From assembly GCA_965233625.1 (NCBI GenBank), contig OZ247499.1:7006001-7070000 (forward strand): 64,000 nt of DNA. The letters run 5' to 3'. The stretch is from G965233625 sp965233625 (GTDB taxonomy: Bacteria; Planctomycetota; Planctomycetia; Pirellulales; Pirellulaceae). The notes under the pieces are model-generated. The model was not told where the DNA came from. It saw nothing but the letters and a program-made list of their open reading frames with translations, and searched no databases. This document shows positions 27,447 through 36,762 of the stretch, one piece after another; position 1 is the stretch's first letter; each line of letters opens with the position of its first letter. A program made the translations under genes and the position numbers.

Positions 27447-29960
27447 CTACTTGTAGACCGCCTTCTTCAATTGCAGCGTCACCGGCTTCACCTCACCCGA
27501 TGCGGGAATCACCACCGTCGTGGTGGCTTCGTAGGTGGGCCGCACAATGCCCGAACGGAATTGCTGCTGCGGCGTGAGTGGCACGTAGGCAACCGCCTTA
27601 ACTTTGTACTGCCCGGGTTCGAGTAGTTCGGTAGTGAAGGTGCGTTTGAATCCGTTCTTCCCGTCTTCATGAACGGTGCGCGTGTCGTAGGCAACGACAT
27701 ACTTATGCCCGGGATTGAAGGGCGACGTCTTCTCCTGAAGGGACTTAACGGTAAGGATCACGCCGCTTAGTTCCGCCTCGCCCGGCGGTTTGATCTCGCC
27801 CGTTAAGCGTGCGCCGGTCTTGCGGACGATCTTCACTTCGCGCGACTGTCCTGGTTTGAATTCCAGGAACACATGATCCAGCGCGCCCCCTATGCCCATG
27901 TTGCCCGCCTGCAGACGTTTGGACCGCCAGAACTGATAACGGCCCGGCGTCAGAGCGTTCAGTTCCAGTTTGCCGCCGTTTTTCAGCGGGACGGTCCGTA
28001 CCGTTTCAACCCTTTTGAACTGCGGCTGATGGTGCGAAAGGAACTGATAAAAAATCGCACTATCCTGATCGGCGCCGGGCACATCTAAGGTAAAGACAAT
28101 CCGGGCGGGTTCCGGCAGACGGACTTCAAACGGCTGACCCACGGGCGGAATGTCCGCTACCCAGGCATCAAACCGCGGATGCGAGATGGCGATCCGCTCG
28201 GCGGCGCCGGCGTACATTTCGAACTGACCTTTGTCATCTGTCAGTACGCCCGATACGTTCTTATCAACTTTGCCATCCCAGCTGTTAATCGCTTGTCCAC
28301 CGGCCAGGTTCAAGTGTCTAGGTGTGACACCAAACACAGCTGCGCCGGACATCGGCTTGCCCATGTGATCCAGCACCACGCCCTTGAGCAACCGGCCGCG
28401 GTCCAGTTTGATGGTCATCTCCAGTTTTTCAACGCCTTTCTCCGGCGCGTTGCGGGCGGTCAGGATGGGATGCGGTGCATAGCCGTCGGCGACAATGCGC
28501 GCCGTCCAACCGCCGTGCCAGCGGATAGACGTTGAATAGTTGCCTGTGCGAGAGCGGGTGCGTGTCTCAGAATAGCCCCATGTGATTTCGTCTTTGCCGT
28601 TGGTTGGAAGTCTGCCGGCCTGAATCATGACGGCGCCGATCGCGTCGCCCGTTACCGCGTCAATCACTTTCATCTTCACACGGATAGGCTTCTCTGGCGG
28701 CGTGCTGGAGCCGGTTTTAGGAACAGACGCCGGTCGCGCGGCGGGTGGTGTTTTCGCGTTATCCGGCTCTTTCTCTGGCGGGGCAATCAGCGGGGCCATA
28801 GCGACTTCAAGGTCCGTCGCCGGTGCGGGCTGCGCAGGCGCCAGCAGGCACGAAGCCAACAGTGTGAGTGAGAGTGCGAACATTCCTAACGCTCCCCAGG
28901 GTGACGAGTGATTCATAGGATCTTTTCCTGCCAGCCGGGCGATGCGTGTTTTCAACGACCCTCCGGCTGCATTCATGGCAAGCTTGACGTGGCTGCGAGA
29001 TTCTTCAAGCTCTAGCAACGCGGATGCATAATCATGGCGATCCCCGCAAATCTGCACGGCGATGTCGTCGCAGCAATGCTCACGTTCCGCCCGGATGCGG
29101 GCTGAAATCCACCACACCGCAGGATGATAGAACAGCAAGGTTTCGAGCACACATTGCAGCAGATTAATCGCGTAATCGGCTCTGCGGATATGAGCCAGCT
29201 CATGGGCAAGCAGCGCTTCGACCTGCGAGGCGGACAGGCCCGTTGTCATACTCAGAGGCAAGAGAACCAGCGGTTTCAGCCAGCCCACAGTTGCCGGGGC
29301 TTGCAGCAGGCGGGACCGGACCAGATGGATTTTCCGCCGTATACCAAGCCGCTTTGCCAAACGATGGAGCATCTGCAACTCATCAAGCGTTGCCTCTGTT
29401 TGACCTCGTCTCAGCGACTGCACCTGAAGCCATCCCGCTACCAGGCGAAGCGAAAGTAACGCGACACCAATCAGCCAGGCAGCCGCCGTCCAAGGCAGAA
29501 TCAGCTGCAACACTTCTGAAACTCGTAATGGCTGATTCGTGCTGGAAACATCCTCGCTGCCTAGCTCGATGGCTGTGGCCGCTTTATCGCCTTCGGCGCG
29601 GACAGCGGTTTCTAACGCCGCGGGAGCAGTTTCGCCGCCAATACTGGCTTGGGCTGGATTCGCCGGTGCGGCCGTGGCGGTAACCAGTGTGTTGCGAGAA
29701 TCGAAGATGGACGAGCGGCTGTTTTCGCCCGGCAGATACATCAGAAACGTCGCCAGCGGAGCGGCCGCCATCAACAGCATGCCGCAACAGTACGTCACAT
29801 ACCTGGTGTTGGCCGTAACACGTGGCGCCAGCGAAAGCAGCCCTGCGACCACGGCGGCGATCAGCGGCAGTTGCCAGACCGAGTGCAGCAAAGCCCAGCC
29901 AACGGGAATTAGTCGCGGGCTTTCGACAACGCCGCGGAGCCAATCAGCCACTTCGCTCAT
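27447..29960 (-). CDS. BlaR1-type M56 membrane metallopeptidase with a large non-penicillin-binding sensor region
   Basis: 837 residues. Hydrophobic segments lie near residues 20-45, 58-75, 152-172 and 355-374. The zinc peptidase motif HELAH is at 253-257 and the third ligand region EREHCCDDIAV near 292. The C-terminal half (about 400-837) is beta-rich with carboxypeptidase-regulatory-like and Ig-like segments (GRLLKGVVLDHMGKPMSGAAV, RIVFTLDVPGADQD), not the class D beta-lactamase sensor of BlaR1/MecR1. The start overlaps the BlaI-type stop by 4 bases (ATGA). By analogy it would cleave the repressor in response to a signal; the signal here is unknown. Confidence 0.92.
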   Translation of the reverse strand: MSEVADWLRGVVESPRLIPVGWALLHSVWQLPLIAAVVAGLLSLAPRVTANTRYVTYCCGMLLMAAAPLATFLMYLPGENSRSSIFDSRNTLVTATAAPANPAQASIGGETAPAALETAVRAEGDKAATAIELGSEDVSSTNQPLRVSEVLQLILPWTAAAWLIGVALLSLRLVAGWLQVQSLRRGQTEATLDELQMLHRLAKRLGIRRKIHLVRSRLLQAPATVGWLKPLVLLPLSMTTGLSASQVEALLAHELAHIRRADYAINLLQCVLETLLFYHPAVWWISARIRAEREHCCDDIAVQICGDRHDYASALLELEESRSHVKLAMNAAGGSLKTRIARLAGKDPMNHSSPWGALGMFALSLTLLASCLLAPAQPAPATDLEVAMAPLIAPPEKEPDNAKTPPAARPASVPKTGSSTPPEKPIRVKMKVIDAVTGDAIGAVMIQAGRLPTNGKDEITWGYSETRTRSRTGNYSTSIRWHGGWTARIVADGYAPHPILTARNAPEKGVEKLEMTIKLDRGRLLKGVVLDHMGKPMSGAAVFGVTPRHLNLAGGQAINSWDGKVDKNVSGVLTDDKGQFEMYAGAAERIAISHPRFDAWVADIPPVGQPFEVRLPEPARIVFTLDVPGADQDSAIFYQFLSHHQPQFKRVETVRTVPLKNGGKLELNALTPGRYQFWRSKRLQAGNMGIGGALDHVFLEFKPGQSREVKIVRKTGARLTGEIKPPGEAELSGVILTVKSLQEKTSPFNPGHKYVVAYDTRTVHEDGKNGFKRTFTTELLEPGQYKVKAVAYVPLTPQQQFRSGIVRPTYEATTTVVIPASGEVKPVTLQLKKAVYK

Positions 29961-30343
29961 GATCTGTCCTTTTCCATTTCGTCCAGCATCTGGCGGATCT
30001 CCGCGATATCTTCCGCAGAGGCACGCTGCGCGGATAACGCATGCATGATCAACGACGTGGCCGACCCGCCAAACGCGCGTGAAAGCAGATCGGCCACCAG
30101 TTTCTTTTTGACGGGCGTTTCGCGGATGCGTGCGCGGTAGATGTGCGAGCGCTGAGATTCGTCCCGGCTGGTCAGGCCTTTTTCATTCATCAACTGCATC
30201 AGCTTTAACACCGTTGTGTAGCCGACATCGCGGTGCTGCGATAACTCGTCAAAGACCTGCCGCACCGTACAGGGACCCTTTTTCCAGAGGACGTTGAGGA
30301 TCTCTAATTCGGAACCGGTGGGTTGCGGTTTTTCAGGCGGCAT
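29957..30343 (-). CDS. BlaI/MecI/CopY-family transcriptional repressor
   Basis: 128 residues from ATG 30343; the track-like frame back to 30358 begins with TTG and is less likely. The winged helix is recognisable (GSELEILNVLWKKGPCTVRQVFDEL, YTTVLKLMQLMNEKGLTSR) followed by the dimerisation tail. Such repressors bind a dyad and are cleaved after signalling from the M56 partner. The dyads immediately upstream fit autoregulation of this two-gene operon. Confidence 0.94.
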   Translation of the reverse strand: MPPEKPQPTGSELEILNVLWKKGPCTVRQVFDELSQHRDVGYTTVLKLMQLMNEKGLTSRDESQRSHIYRARIRETPVKKKLVADLLSRAFGGSATSLIMHALSAQRASAEDIAEIRQMLDEMEKDRS

Positions 30344-30382
30344 AGTGTTAACGATCAATCTGGCGATGTTGTAGTCGCAGTT

Positions 30383-30411
30383 AATATACGAATTGTTTCG
30401 TAGGAAGTCAA
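30383..30411 (-). promoter_or_regulatory. Promoter of the BlaI-BlaR1-type operon
   Basis: On the minus strand TTGACT (30406-30411) and TATATT (30383-30388) are separated by exactly 17 bases, a near-consensus sigma70-type promoter. The repressor start is 40 bases downstream of the -10. Confidence 0.75.
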
Positions 30412-30424
30412 CGAAATGTTTCGT
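30387..30424. promoter_or_regulatory. Paired BlaI-type operator dyads
   Basis: Two inverted repeats overlie the promoter. TACGAA-TTGT-TTCGTA (30387-30402) lies between the -35 and -10; ACGAAA-TG-TTTCGT (30411-30424) lies at and just upstream of the -35. Centres are 23 bases apart, about two helical turns. Bound repressor would block RNA polymerase. Confidence 0.75.
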
Positions 30425-30463
30425 ACTTCTAGAAGTGCACGGCGGCAGTGTGCATCAGCAACG

Positions 30464-30492
30464 AAAAAAGCCGCTGGGGATGCCAGCGGCTT
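30464..30492 (-). terminator. Intrinsic terminator at the end of the five-gene SrfB/SrfC-like operon
   Basis: A perfect 10-base stem AAGCCGCTGG / CCAGCGGCTT (30468-30477 and 30483-30492) with a 5-base loop is followed on the minus strand by TTTTTT. It lies 38 bases after the last stop of the operon. Confidence 0.85.
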
Positions 30493-30530
30493 GAAGTGAC
30501 ACAGCGAATGTGTGTTGTTGAACTCGGCGG

Positions 30531-32855
30531 TTAGTAATTACGCCCAGGATGGAAATTCGACGGCGCCCCCATGTATTTGGGCCAGCCGCCTTCGTAGGTG
30601 GATTGCGAGGAGCAGGCGACGCTGATCAGCAGCCCGCGGTCGCCGCCCATGGTCAGCCGTCCCGGGCTGGTGATGGCCAGGGAACTGCGGACAGGGCAGC
30701 CGATAGATTGCGACCAGACGGGTTCGCCCGCCAGCGTTACCGCGTGCAGATGCCCGCTGTTATCAGCAAAGTAGATCACGCCGTCGTTGCCGATCACGGG
30801 TGTCGATTCGACCGGGCCGCGGGCGCGGAATTCCCAGTCAACCTTCCGCGTTTTGGCGTCGATGCAGACCAGCTTGCCGATAGAGTCTTCGCCGCGTTTC
30901 ACCAGACTGACGCCGACATAGATGTTGCCGAATTTGTCCACCACGGGCGAGGCCAGCATCTGACCGCGGATGTGCAGCTTCCAGTTCTCATCGCCATCCA
31001 GGCGGAAGGCGTACAGATATTCATCGCGGCCCGCGACGATCAGTTCGTTAGAAGGTGTGAGGGCCGGCGATGAGTTGATAAACCAGCCGGTCTTGCCTTT
31101 ATCAGCCAGATGATCCCACAGATTGGAACCGCGGGTTCCTTCGATATCGATGGCGTAAACGAACGCATCTTCAGAACCAATGTACAACGTGTCTTCGTGA
31201 ATGAGACCCGTCGAATCGAATTTCTGGCGGGAACGGAAATGGGGCCGCTTGGAAGTTTGTCCGCTAGAGTCGACCCGGATCAGCCCGCCTTTGTAAGCGC
31301 TGATGTAGGTGTTGCCGCGGTGATCGACCACGGGCGAAGCCCAGCCCAGCGGTTCGCCGATTTCGGCCGGTTCGTGCGTTGCTTCGCCGTCGGCGCCGAC
31401 ACAGTGGAGTTTGCCATCGGTGGTGTGTAGCCGGATGCGGCCATCGCTGCCGAGGACGGGGGAGCCGGGCGAAGGAGCGCCGGTTTCGTAGTGCCACTGA
31501 AGCTGCGGCTCGTTGTCTTCCTCGACGATGCAGGCCAGACCTTCCGCCAGTGCGGCGTAGATATTTCCATCTTCGTCCGAAGCAACGCAGTTCCGCAGCG
31601 CAGACCGCGCCTGCCCCTGCCCTGGTAACAGTACGGGATAACGCCAGACAACTTCGCCGGGGCTGATCTTTTTGGCCGACGGAGACGGGACGTCAATCGC
31701 CGTCGAAACCGGCGCAGCGGGAGCAGGTTTCTCAACAGGCGCCGGTTCAGGTGCAGGCGGTTCAGGCTCTGGTGCAGGCGGTTCAGGCTCTGGTGCAACT
31801 GGCTCTGGTGCGACGGGTGGGCTGGGCGGCGTTTCAGCAGCGGGCGCCGGTGGAGTATTGGCCGGCGGCGAATTTGCTGGCGGCAGGACGCTGGGCGGGA
31901 ACATGTTGGTGTTCACCGGCTCTGCTGGTGCGGCAGGCGCCTCGGGTGCGGGTATTTCCGGGGCTGCTGGTTCCGGCGCCGGTGGGGGTTCTGGTTCGCT
32001 GGCTGCTGGAGCCGTTTCCACCGGGTGCGTGTCGCCAGGCGCAACCGTCGATCGGGCAATCTCAACGGGTTCTTCAGGTTGCTCGGCGGCTGGAGCTGGA
32101 GTCTCTGCAGCAGGCGGTTCTGGCGCCGGTGGCGTTTCTATTTCGCTTGCCGCCACAGGCTCTGGTTCCGCAGGCGGCTGTTCTGCTGGTGGAGTGGGCG
32201 GAGTTTCCGCAACAGGTTCCGCTGGGGTGGGTTCAGCGGCAACAGGTTCAGCGGCAACAGGTGCTGGCGGTGTGGGTGCGGGCGGCTCTGGTTCTGGTGG
32301 CGCCGCGGGCTGTTCGGCTGGTGCGACGCTTTCTGCTGCGGGAGCCGGTGGGGGAATGTCGGGCGTCGCTGGCGGCGCTGGTTCAACGGGTGCGGCCGGA
32401 ACGGGCTCCGGCGGTGCAGCAGGTGGCGCTGCGGCTTCAATGGGCGCGGCCGGTGGTGGCGGCGTTGCGGCAACGGCCGGCTGTGGCGGAGTTGCAGGCG
32501 GAGCAGGAGCAGCCGGCTGCACGGGAGCAGGTGGCTGTACCGGGGCGGGAGGTTGAATCGGCGCCGGCGGCTGAATCGCAGCGGGTGGCTGGATCGGCGC
32601 GGGTGGCTGAATGGGGGTTGCGGCGGGCGGTGCGGGGGCCTGCGGTGCTGATCCCGGTGGTGGCGGTGGAGGTGCGATGGGGCTGCCGGCGGCAGGTGGG
32701 CGTTTGATGCCGGTCGGCGCCGGGGCGCCGGGGGATGTGGTCTGGCCGGCGACTTTGAACAGACCGATGCGCGCCTGGCCGCATTTGTCGCATCGCAGCG
32801 GGGCCGAAGGGCGCTTGAGCTGGTTACCGCAGTTTTTGCATTCGAAGGTTTTCAT
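30531..32855 (-). CDS. Zinc-ribbon, Pro/Ala/Glu-rich linker and PQQ-like beta-propeller protein
   Basis: About 774 residues from ATG 32855. A zinc ribbon is at residues 6-25 (C6, C9, C22, C25 in FECKNCGNQL and LRCDKCGQAR). A low-complexity linker of Pro, Ala, Glu and Val covers about residues 40-400. The last 360 residues are PQQ/quinoprotein-like propeller blades (DEDGNIYAALAEG, DHRGNTYISAYKGGLI, DKFGNIYVGVSL, GNDGVIYFADNSGHLHAV). No signal peptide is seen, so it is probably cytoplasmic. It is the last gene of the SrfB/SrfC-like operon, ends near the terminator and may act as a scaffold or reader module. Confidence 0.85.
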   Translation of the reverse strand: MKTFECKNCGNQLKRPSAPLRCDKCGQARIGLFKVAGQTTSPGAPAPTGIKRPPAAGSPIAPPPPPPGSAPQAPAPPAATPIQPPAPIQPPAAIQPPAPIQPPAPVQPPAPVQPAAPAPPATPPQPAVAATPPPPAAPIEAAAPPAAPPEPVPAAPVEPAPPATPDIPPPAPAAESVAPAEQPAAPPEPEPPAPTPPAPVAAEPVAAEPTPAEPVAETPPTPPAEQPPAEPEPVAASEIETPPAPEPPAAETPAPAAEQPEEPVEIARSTVAPGDTHPVETAPAASEPEPPPAPEPAAPEIPAPEAPAAPAEPVNTNMFPPSVLPPANSPPANTPPAPAAETPPSPPVAPEPVAPEPEPPAPEPEPPAPEPAPVEKPAPAAPVSTAIDVPSPSAKKISPGEVVWRYPVLLPGQGQARSALRNCVASDEDGNIYAALAEGLACIVEEDNEPQLQWHYETGAPSPGSPVLGSDGRIRLHTTDGKLHCVGADGEATHEPAEIGEPLGWASPVVDHRGNTYISAYKGGLIRVDSSGQTSKRPHFRSRQKFDSTGLIHEDTLYIGSEDAFVYAIDIEGTRGSNLWDHLADKGKTGWFINSSPALTPSNELIVAGRDEYLYAFRLDGDENWKLHIRGQMLASPVVDKFGNIYVGVSLVKRGEDSIGKLVCIDAKTRKVDWEFRARGPVESTPVIGNDGVIYFADNSGHLHAVTLAGEPVWSQSIGCPVRSSLAITSPGRLTMGGDRGLLISVACSSQSTYEGGWPKYMGAPSNFHPGRNY
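31740..32620. repeat. Low-complexity Pro/Ala/Glu-coding tract
   Basis: This stretch encodes the linker of the propeller protein and has short tandem repeats, for example an 18-24 base unit around 31757-31800 (gcggttcaggctctggtgca) and another around 32224-32262. The repeats create long, glycine-rich frames on the plus strand that are not genes. Confidence 0.7.
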
Positions 32856-32935
32856 CAGGTGTGAAAATCCAGACTTTTGCGCGTTGGAATAGATTCTGCC
32901 CGCGGCCCGCATCTCAGGCCGTCAGGGTTCTGCCG

Positions 32936-33829
32936 TTACGAGACGGTGACCAGCGCTTTGGTGTACACGCTGCCATTTTCACGGACCACAACCCACCCGT
33001 GAACGTCCGTGACTTCTACGCCGCGGACTTTGGAGTTGTGGCGTTTGTTTTCAAAGCGGTCGCCGATCTGCACCAGTTCGATGCGGTGGTTACTGCCGAT
33101 GATTTCACACTCGCGGGTGAGCCACTGGATTAACGCGTTGCGGAATTCATCCTGCATCGTCGCCGTCTGCGGGCGCCAGGCGTAATAGGCTTCCCCTAGT
33201 CCGATGAGCAGCTTGGGCATCGCTTCTGCGTCGGCCGCGCGGAAAATCAGTAGCTGCCCGGCTAGCGCCATGGCTGTCTCGTCACCCGCGAGCAATCCCT
33301 GCACCACTTCGCGGCGGTCGCTGGCCAGGAAGTCGTGCCCGGCTAGTTCTTCACCGAAGATGATCTGCTCTAGCTTGGTGTCGCCGCTGCCCACCGCAGC
33401 AGGCGGCCCGATGTTGACCGGCTGAGCAACCGGCGCTGGTTGCGCGACGGGCGCTGGCTGCACGATTGGCGCCGGGGCGGGCTCCGCGGGAAATGCGGCG
33501 GGCGGTGGATCGACCCCGGTTTCTTGGGTGGGCTGATTGGGTAACAACTGCGCGGGCGGCGCTTCAACAGGCTCTTCGACCTCGACAATGCCGCTGTCAT
33601 CAGCCGATGAAGTGACTTCCACGATCTCATCGGCGGCGGCTTCTTCAAGTTCCGCCTGGCCCGACTGATATTCCTCCACCTGCGCGGTAAGCGTCTCCAG
33701 TTCTTCCCGCAACTGCTTGAACATCGCCATCATCTGCTGCTGCGTGTCGTCGATGCGACTGCCAAAACTGGCAATGGCTTCAGCGGCGGGGTCTGTGGAT
33801 TCGGTGACGTCAGGTTCTCCGGAAGACAT
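32936..33829 (-). CDS. Coiled-coil protein with a GrpE-like C-terminal segment
   Basis: 297 residues. The N-terminal part has a helical coiled-coil stretch at about 22-75 (IDDTQQQMMAMFKQLREELE), then an acidic segment and a Pro/Ala-rich linker to about 150. The C-terminal part ends with RFENKRHNSKVRGVEV followed by VVVRENGSVYTKALVTVS, close in spacing to the GrpE beta-wing ending (FDPNLHEAV ... VLRPAMVKV). GrpE is a coiled-coil dimer that exchanges nucleotide on DnaK. It lies directly downstream of the Hsp70-like SrfB gene, so I infer a dedicated exchange factor. The match is by eye and the protein is otherwise unrecognised. Confidence 0.72.
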   Translation of the reverse strand: MSSGEPDVTESTDPAAEAIASFGSRIDDTQQQMMAMFKQLREELETLTAQVEEYQSGQAELEEAAADEIVEVTSSADDSGIVEVEEPVEAPPAQLLPNQPTQETGVDPPPAAFPAEPAPAPIVQPAPVAQPAPVAQPVNIGPPAAVGSGDTKLEQIIFGEELAGHDFLASDRREVVQGLLAGDETAMALAGQLLIFRAADAEAMPKLLIGLGEAYYAWRPQTATMQDEFRNALIQWLTRECEIIGSNHRIELVQIGDRFENKRHNSKVRGVEVTDVHGWVVVRENGSVYTKALVTVS

Positions 33830-33898
33830 GCTTCACTCCGTGATGGTTTGTTTCCGCGGTGGAGGATGTGCGAAGTTGGGGCGGACGAGGGCTGGACG

Positions 33899-36706
33899 CT
33901 ACAGGATTTCAATATTGTCCAGACCACCAGTATCCAGGAAGTAGCGCTCATCGGCCAGGGTCCGCCACAGGAAGTGCACGTTTTCGCCCACGACAGCAGG
34001 TTCGCCCGCGACAGTTCCGCTCACCGATTCTATCTCAAGATGCTCTTCGCGCGTTTCTGACGATCGGTTGCGGCGGATACGGACATTCACGTTGGTCTGG
34101 CCAATGCGGTCGCCGGTGTCCATCTTCAGCACGTAGATGGGCGAAGCCTGGGCGCCTTCCTCCGGCGCCATTTTGCGGCCGATGATGACCCGCTGCGCGA
34201 TGGTGTTGAATTCGGTCCATTCATCACGCGTGTCTTCATCCACCGGCGAGAACAGCACGCGGCCATCGCGGATGGTGGAATTAGATTCGGTCATCACGCC
34301 CCAGTAGTACGTGTTTTCCGATTCCTTGCCTGTCATGCTGAACTTAAACTGCGGCAGCATGCCGTTGCGGGCCAGGAACTCGATGGCGGCGCCGACAACC
34401 ACCGCGGACTTCGGGTCCACGATGATACCTGGCGCGTGGCCTTTGTTGTCCTGATAGGGATACCAGTTGCCGGCGTAGTGGTTGTACATCGGGATGATCC
34501 GCGAATCCGGCAGCGGCACGTAGGTGCGGACCAGATCCTGAATGTATCCCAGCTTCGACGGTTGCCCGGCTAGCAACACGACGTCGCACTGGTGCTTGAC
34601 GATACGCGTGCAGAAGTCGAACAGCAGGTCGTCGAACACTTCGTGCACGACCGCTTCAAAATCCTGCTTGTTGTACAGCAGCCCCATGTCCTGCTGCACG
34701 TTGTAATAACCGGAACCACGCAGTTTATTGCAGACCGCCTGTAACGATTCGACGACGACGGGGTCGACGACTTCCGGGTCGGTGTGCGAGATTTCTTCGT
34801 CTTCGATATCGTCAACTGCCAGTTGCAGATACTTCTGCGCCAGCGGCAGGAACAGCCGGTTGACCCAGTCGATACGCATCGAACCGAATCCACGGTTCTT
34901 GGGCACTTCCGGGCCGAACAGCAGTTGAATATCTTCTTCTTCCAGACCCAGCGGATCGGCCAGGCCGGGCACGATGATCTTTTCGAGCATCCGTTTCACA
35001 AGCTGATCGCCTGCGGTGGAGATGCCGTCCTGATGCAGCATACGGCCGTCGATCGAATCGTCGATGCCTTCCTGGAAGCGGTAACGGGCGATCATCAGGT
35101 CGGTGGTGCCGCCGCCGATATCGATGCAGGCGATGCGGATTTCCTGTTGCGGTTTTCCTTCGTCTTCTTCGTGCTGCATGGCGGCGCCGCCACGGTTGCC
35201 GGGGCGTTTCATGCTGCCCCGGTTGCGGCGCCGGCCAGCGGCGACCATGCCTTCTTCTTCACCACCTTCTGTGCCCTCGCCTTCAATGGCGGCGGTTTTG
35301 GGCGGTGTGTGTACACGGGCCAGTGCCTGGAACCAGAGCCGCGGGTCCTGCCCCAGCATGCGTAGTTCCGCCCAGATATAGGTCAGGTGCACGGCGGATG
35401 CTTCGTCGATGCTGAAGGTCAGCGTCGGCTTCTGCCGCTGGAAGCGGCCAGCTGTGCGGGCGAAGATGTTGATCGCTTTCTGCACCTGATCCTTAAACCG
35501 TTCGCGTTCCTCCTGGAACATGCCTGACGGGTAAGTCATGGTCAGGCTGCGGATTTCGCGCGTGCGGGCTTCTTCACTGGTGCGGCTGCGATAGCCTAGC
35601 GAGTTGGTGTAGGAGAACGCCTGGCACAGCAGTTCGTAGATGGCCAGCGTCATCAGGCTGCGCGGTGCATGCCGTGGGCGGATGGGCGATTCGGAACCGC
35701 CTGCTTCATCGGTAACCTGTTCTTCGTCTTCCATTTCCAGCAGGAAGTCGCGGTCATCCTCGTGAATGTATTTCAGCAGCCGCCCCTGCACTTTGGCGCT
35801 GAAGGTGTCGGTGCCACAGCGGTCGTGCGGATCGGCCATGTACCAGAAGGCGCCTTCCAGCCAGCTATCGTCGAACGCCCACAGATACCGCTTCGGCGAG
35901 CTGACGCCCGTGCGGTAGTCGCCCTTGGCGTGCATGATCTGGCTAACGTCGTCCACTTCGCGGCCCATGCGGCACATCGAAAGGTCTTCGAAAAGATCGG
36001 GCATCACGGTGACTTCGCGTTCGCGCGATACCTGCTTGCTGCCAAAGAGGCCCTTCACTTTTTCGCGGAAGAACTCTTTCTTCATCAGTTCCATCGACTC
36101 GCGGTAGGGCGCATTGCACCATTTGGTGCGCGACGAAAACCAGCGGTCGGCGGGTTTGCCAATCTGTTCACCCGTGTCGTCCCAGCCGTCCAGCAGATAG
36201 CGGTTGGTCAATTCAAAGGGCATCATTTCAGCGGCCTGCGAAACTTCGCCGCTTAGCTCGAGCAGCAACGCGCCGGTGCGGCTGTTGCCGAAGTCCACCA
36301 CAATGTGCACGGGCTTCGGTTCGCCTGCGGTGGCCGTCGCCGCGCGGAAGACCAGCTCCACCTTGGGAGCGCCTTGTAAAGGCGAACCGCTGCGGTCCAG
36401 CAATCCATCCAGCGTGACGTTGAAATCGCCCGCCAGCGAAGATGCATCGCAGAAGTAACCTTCTTCCGGGTCGCCCAGCGAAGTATCGACTGCCAGGAAA
36501 AGTTTGCTGACGTTCGACTGAATGATCTGCCACTGGATGTAGTGGTACTGCCGCTGGACCGTCTTCTCCGGATCGTCAGGGGTTCCCACAGACTGGCACA
36601 CGCAATACTGCCAGCCGTGGCCAATCTGCGCGGTGGTAAAGCGTCGTCCGGCAGGCAGCGGAATGCAGACGATCTGAACGCCCGTGTTGGCAAATAATAA
36701 ATGCAT
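33899..36706 (-). CDS. SrfB-like protein with Hsp70/actin-type ATPase motifs
   Basis: 935 residues. Motifs of the Hsp70/actin superfamily are in order: phosphate-1 VDFGNSRTG (137-145), phosphate-2 CIDIGGGTTDLMIA (527-540), adenosine-type LLAGQPSKLG (711-720) and a closing VVVGAAIEF segment (769-777). A basic low-complexity insert (GRRRNRGSMKRPGNRGG) lies at about 490-507. The arrangement resembles the 'virulence factor SrfB' family. No signal peptide is seen. Spacing to neighbours is 56 and 69 bases, and the SrfC-like gene precedes it in the operon, as in srfABC loci of proteobacteria. Confidence 0.87.
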   Translation of the reverse strand: MHLLFANTGVQIVCIPLPAGRRFTTAQIGHGWQYCVCQSVGTPDDPEKTVQRQYHYIQWQIIQSNVSKLFLAVDTSLGDPEEGYFCDASSLAGDFNVTLDGLLDRSGSPLQGAPKVELVFRAATATAGEPKPVHIVVDFGNSRTGALLLELSGEVSQAAEMMPFELTNRYLLDGWDDTGEQIGKPADRWFSSRTKWCNAPYRESMELMKKEFFREKVKGLFGSKQVSREREVTVMPDLFEDLSMCRMGREVDDVSQIMHAKGDYRTGVSSPKRYLWAFDDSWLEGAFWYMADPHDRCGTDTFSAKVQGRLLKYIHEDDRDFLLEMEDEEQVTDEAGGSESPIRPRHAPRSLMTLAIYELLCQAFSYTNSLGYRSRTSEEARTREIRSLTMTYPSGMFQEERERFKDQVQKAINIFARTAGRFQRQKPTLTFSIDEASAVHLTYIWAELRMLGQDPRLWFQALARVHTPPKTAAIEGEGTEGGEEEGMVAAGRRRNRGSMKRPGNRGGAAMQHEEDEGKPQQEIRIACIDIGGGTTDLMIARYRFQEGIDDSIDGRMLHQDGISTAGDQLVKRMLEKIIVPGLADPLGLEEEDIQLLFGPEVPKNRGFGSMRIDWVNRLFLPLAQKYLQLAVDDIEDEEISHTDPEVVDPVVVESLQAVCNKLRGSGYYNVQQDMGLLYNKQDFEAVVHEVFDDLLFDFCTRIVKHQCDVVLLAGQPSKLGYIQDLVRTYVPLPDSRIIPMYNHYAGNWYPYQDNKGHAPGIIVDPKSAVVVGAAIEFLARNGMLPQFKFSMTGKESENTYYWGVMTESNSTIRDGRVLFSPVDEDTRDEWTEFNTIAQRVIIGRKMAPEEGAQASPIYVLKMDTGDRIGQTNVNVRIRRNRSSETREEHLEIESVSGTVAGEPAVVGENVHFLWRTLADERYFLDTGGLDNIEIL

Positions 36707-36762
36707 ACTGAAAAGTTATTGAAGTTCGGTTGCGAGAAGCTTTGTGTCGTACAACGTGCGGA

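Noticed and set aside
31672..32556. Long glycine/alanine-rich open frame on the plus strand
   Set aside because: It is antisense to the Pro/Ala/Glu linker of the propeller gene and its Gly/Ala/Ser composition is produced by the repeats.
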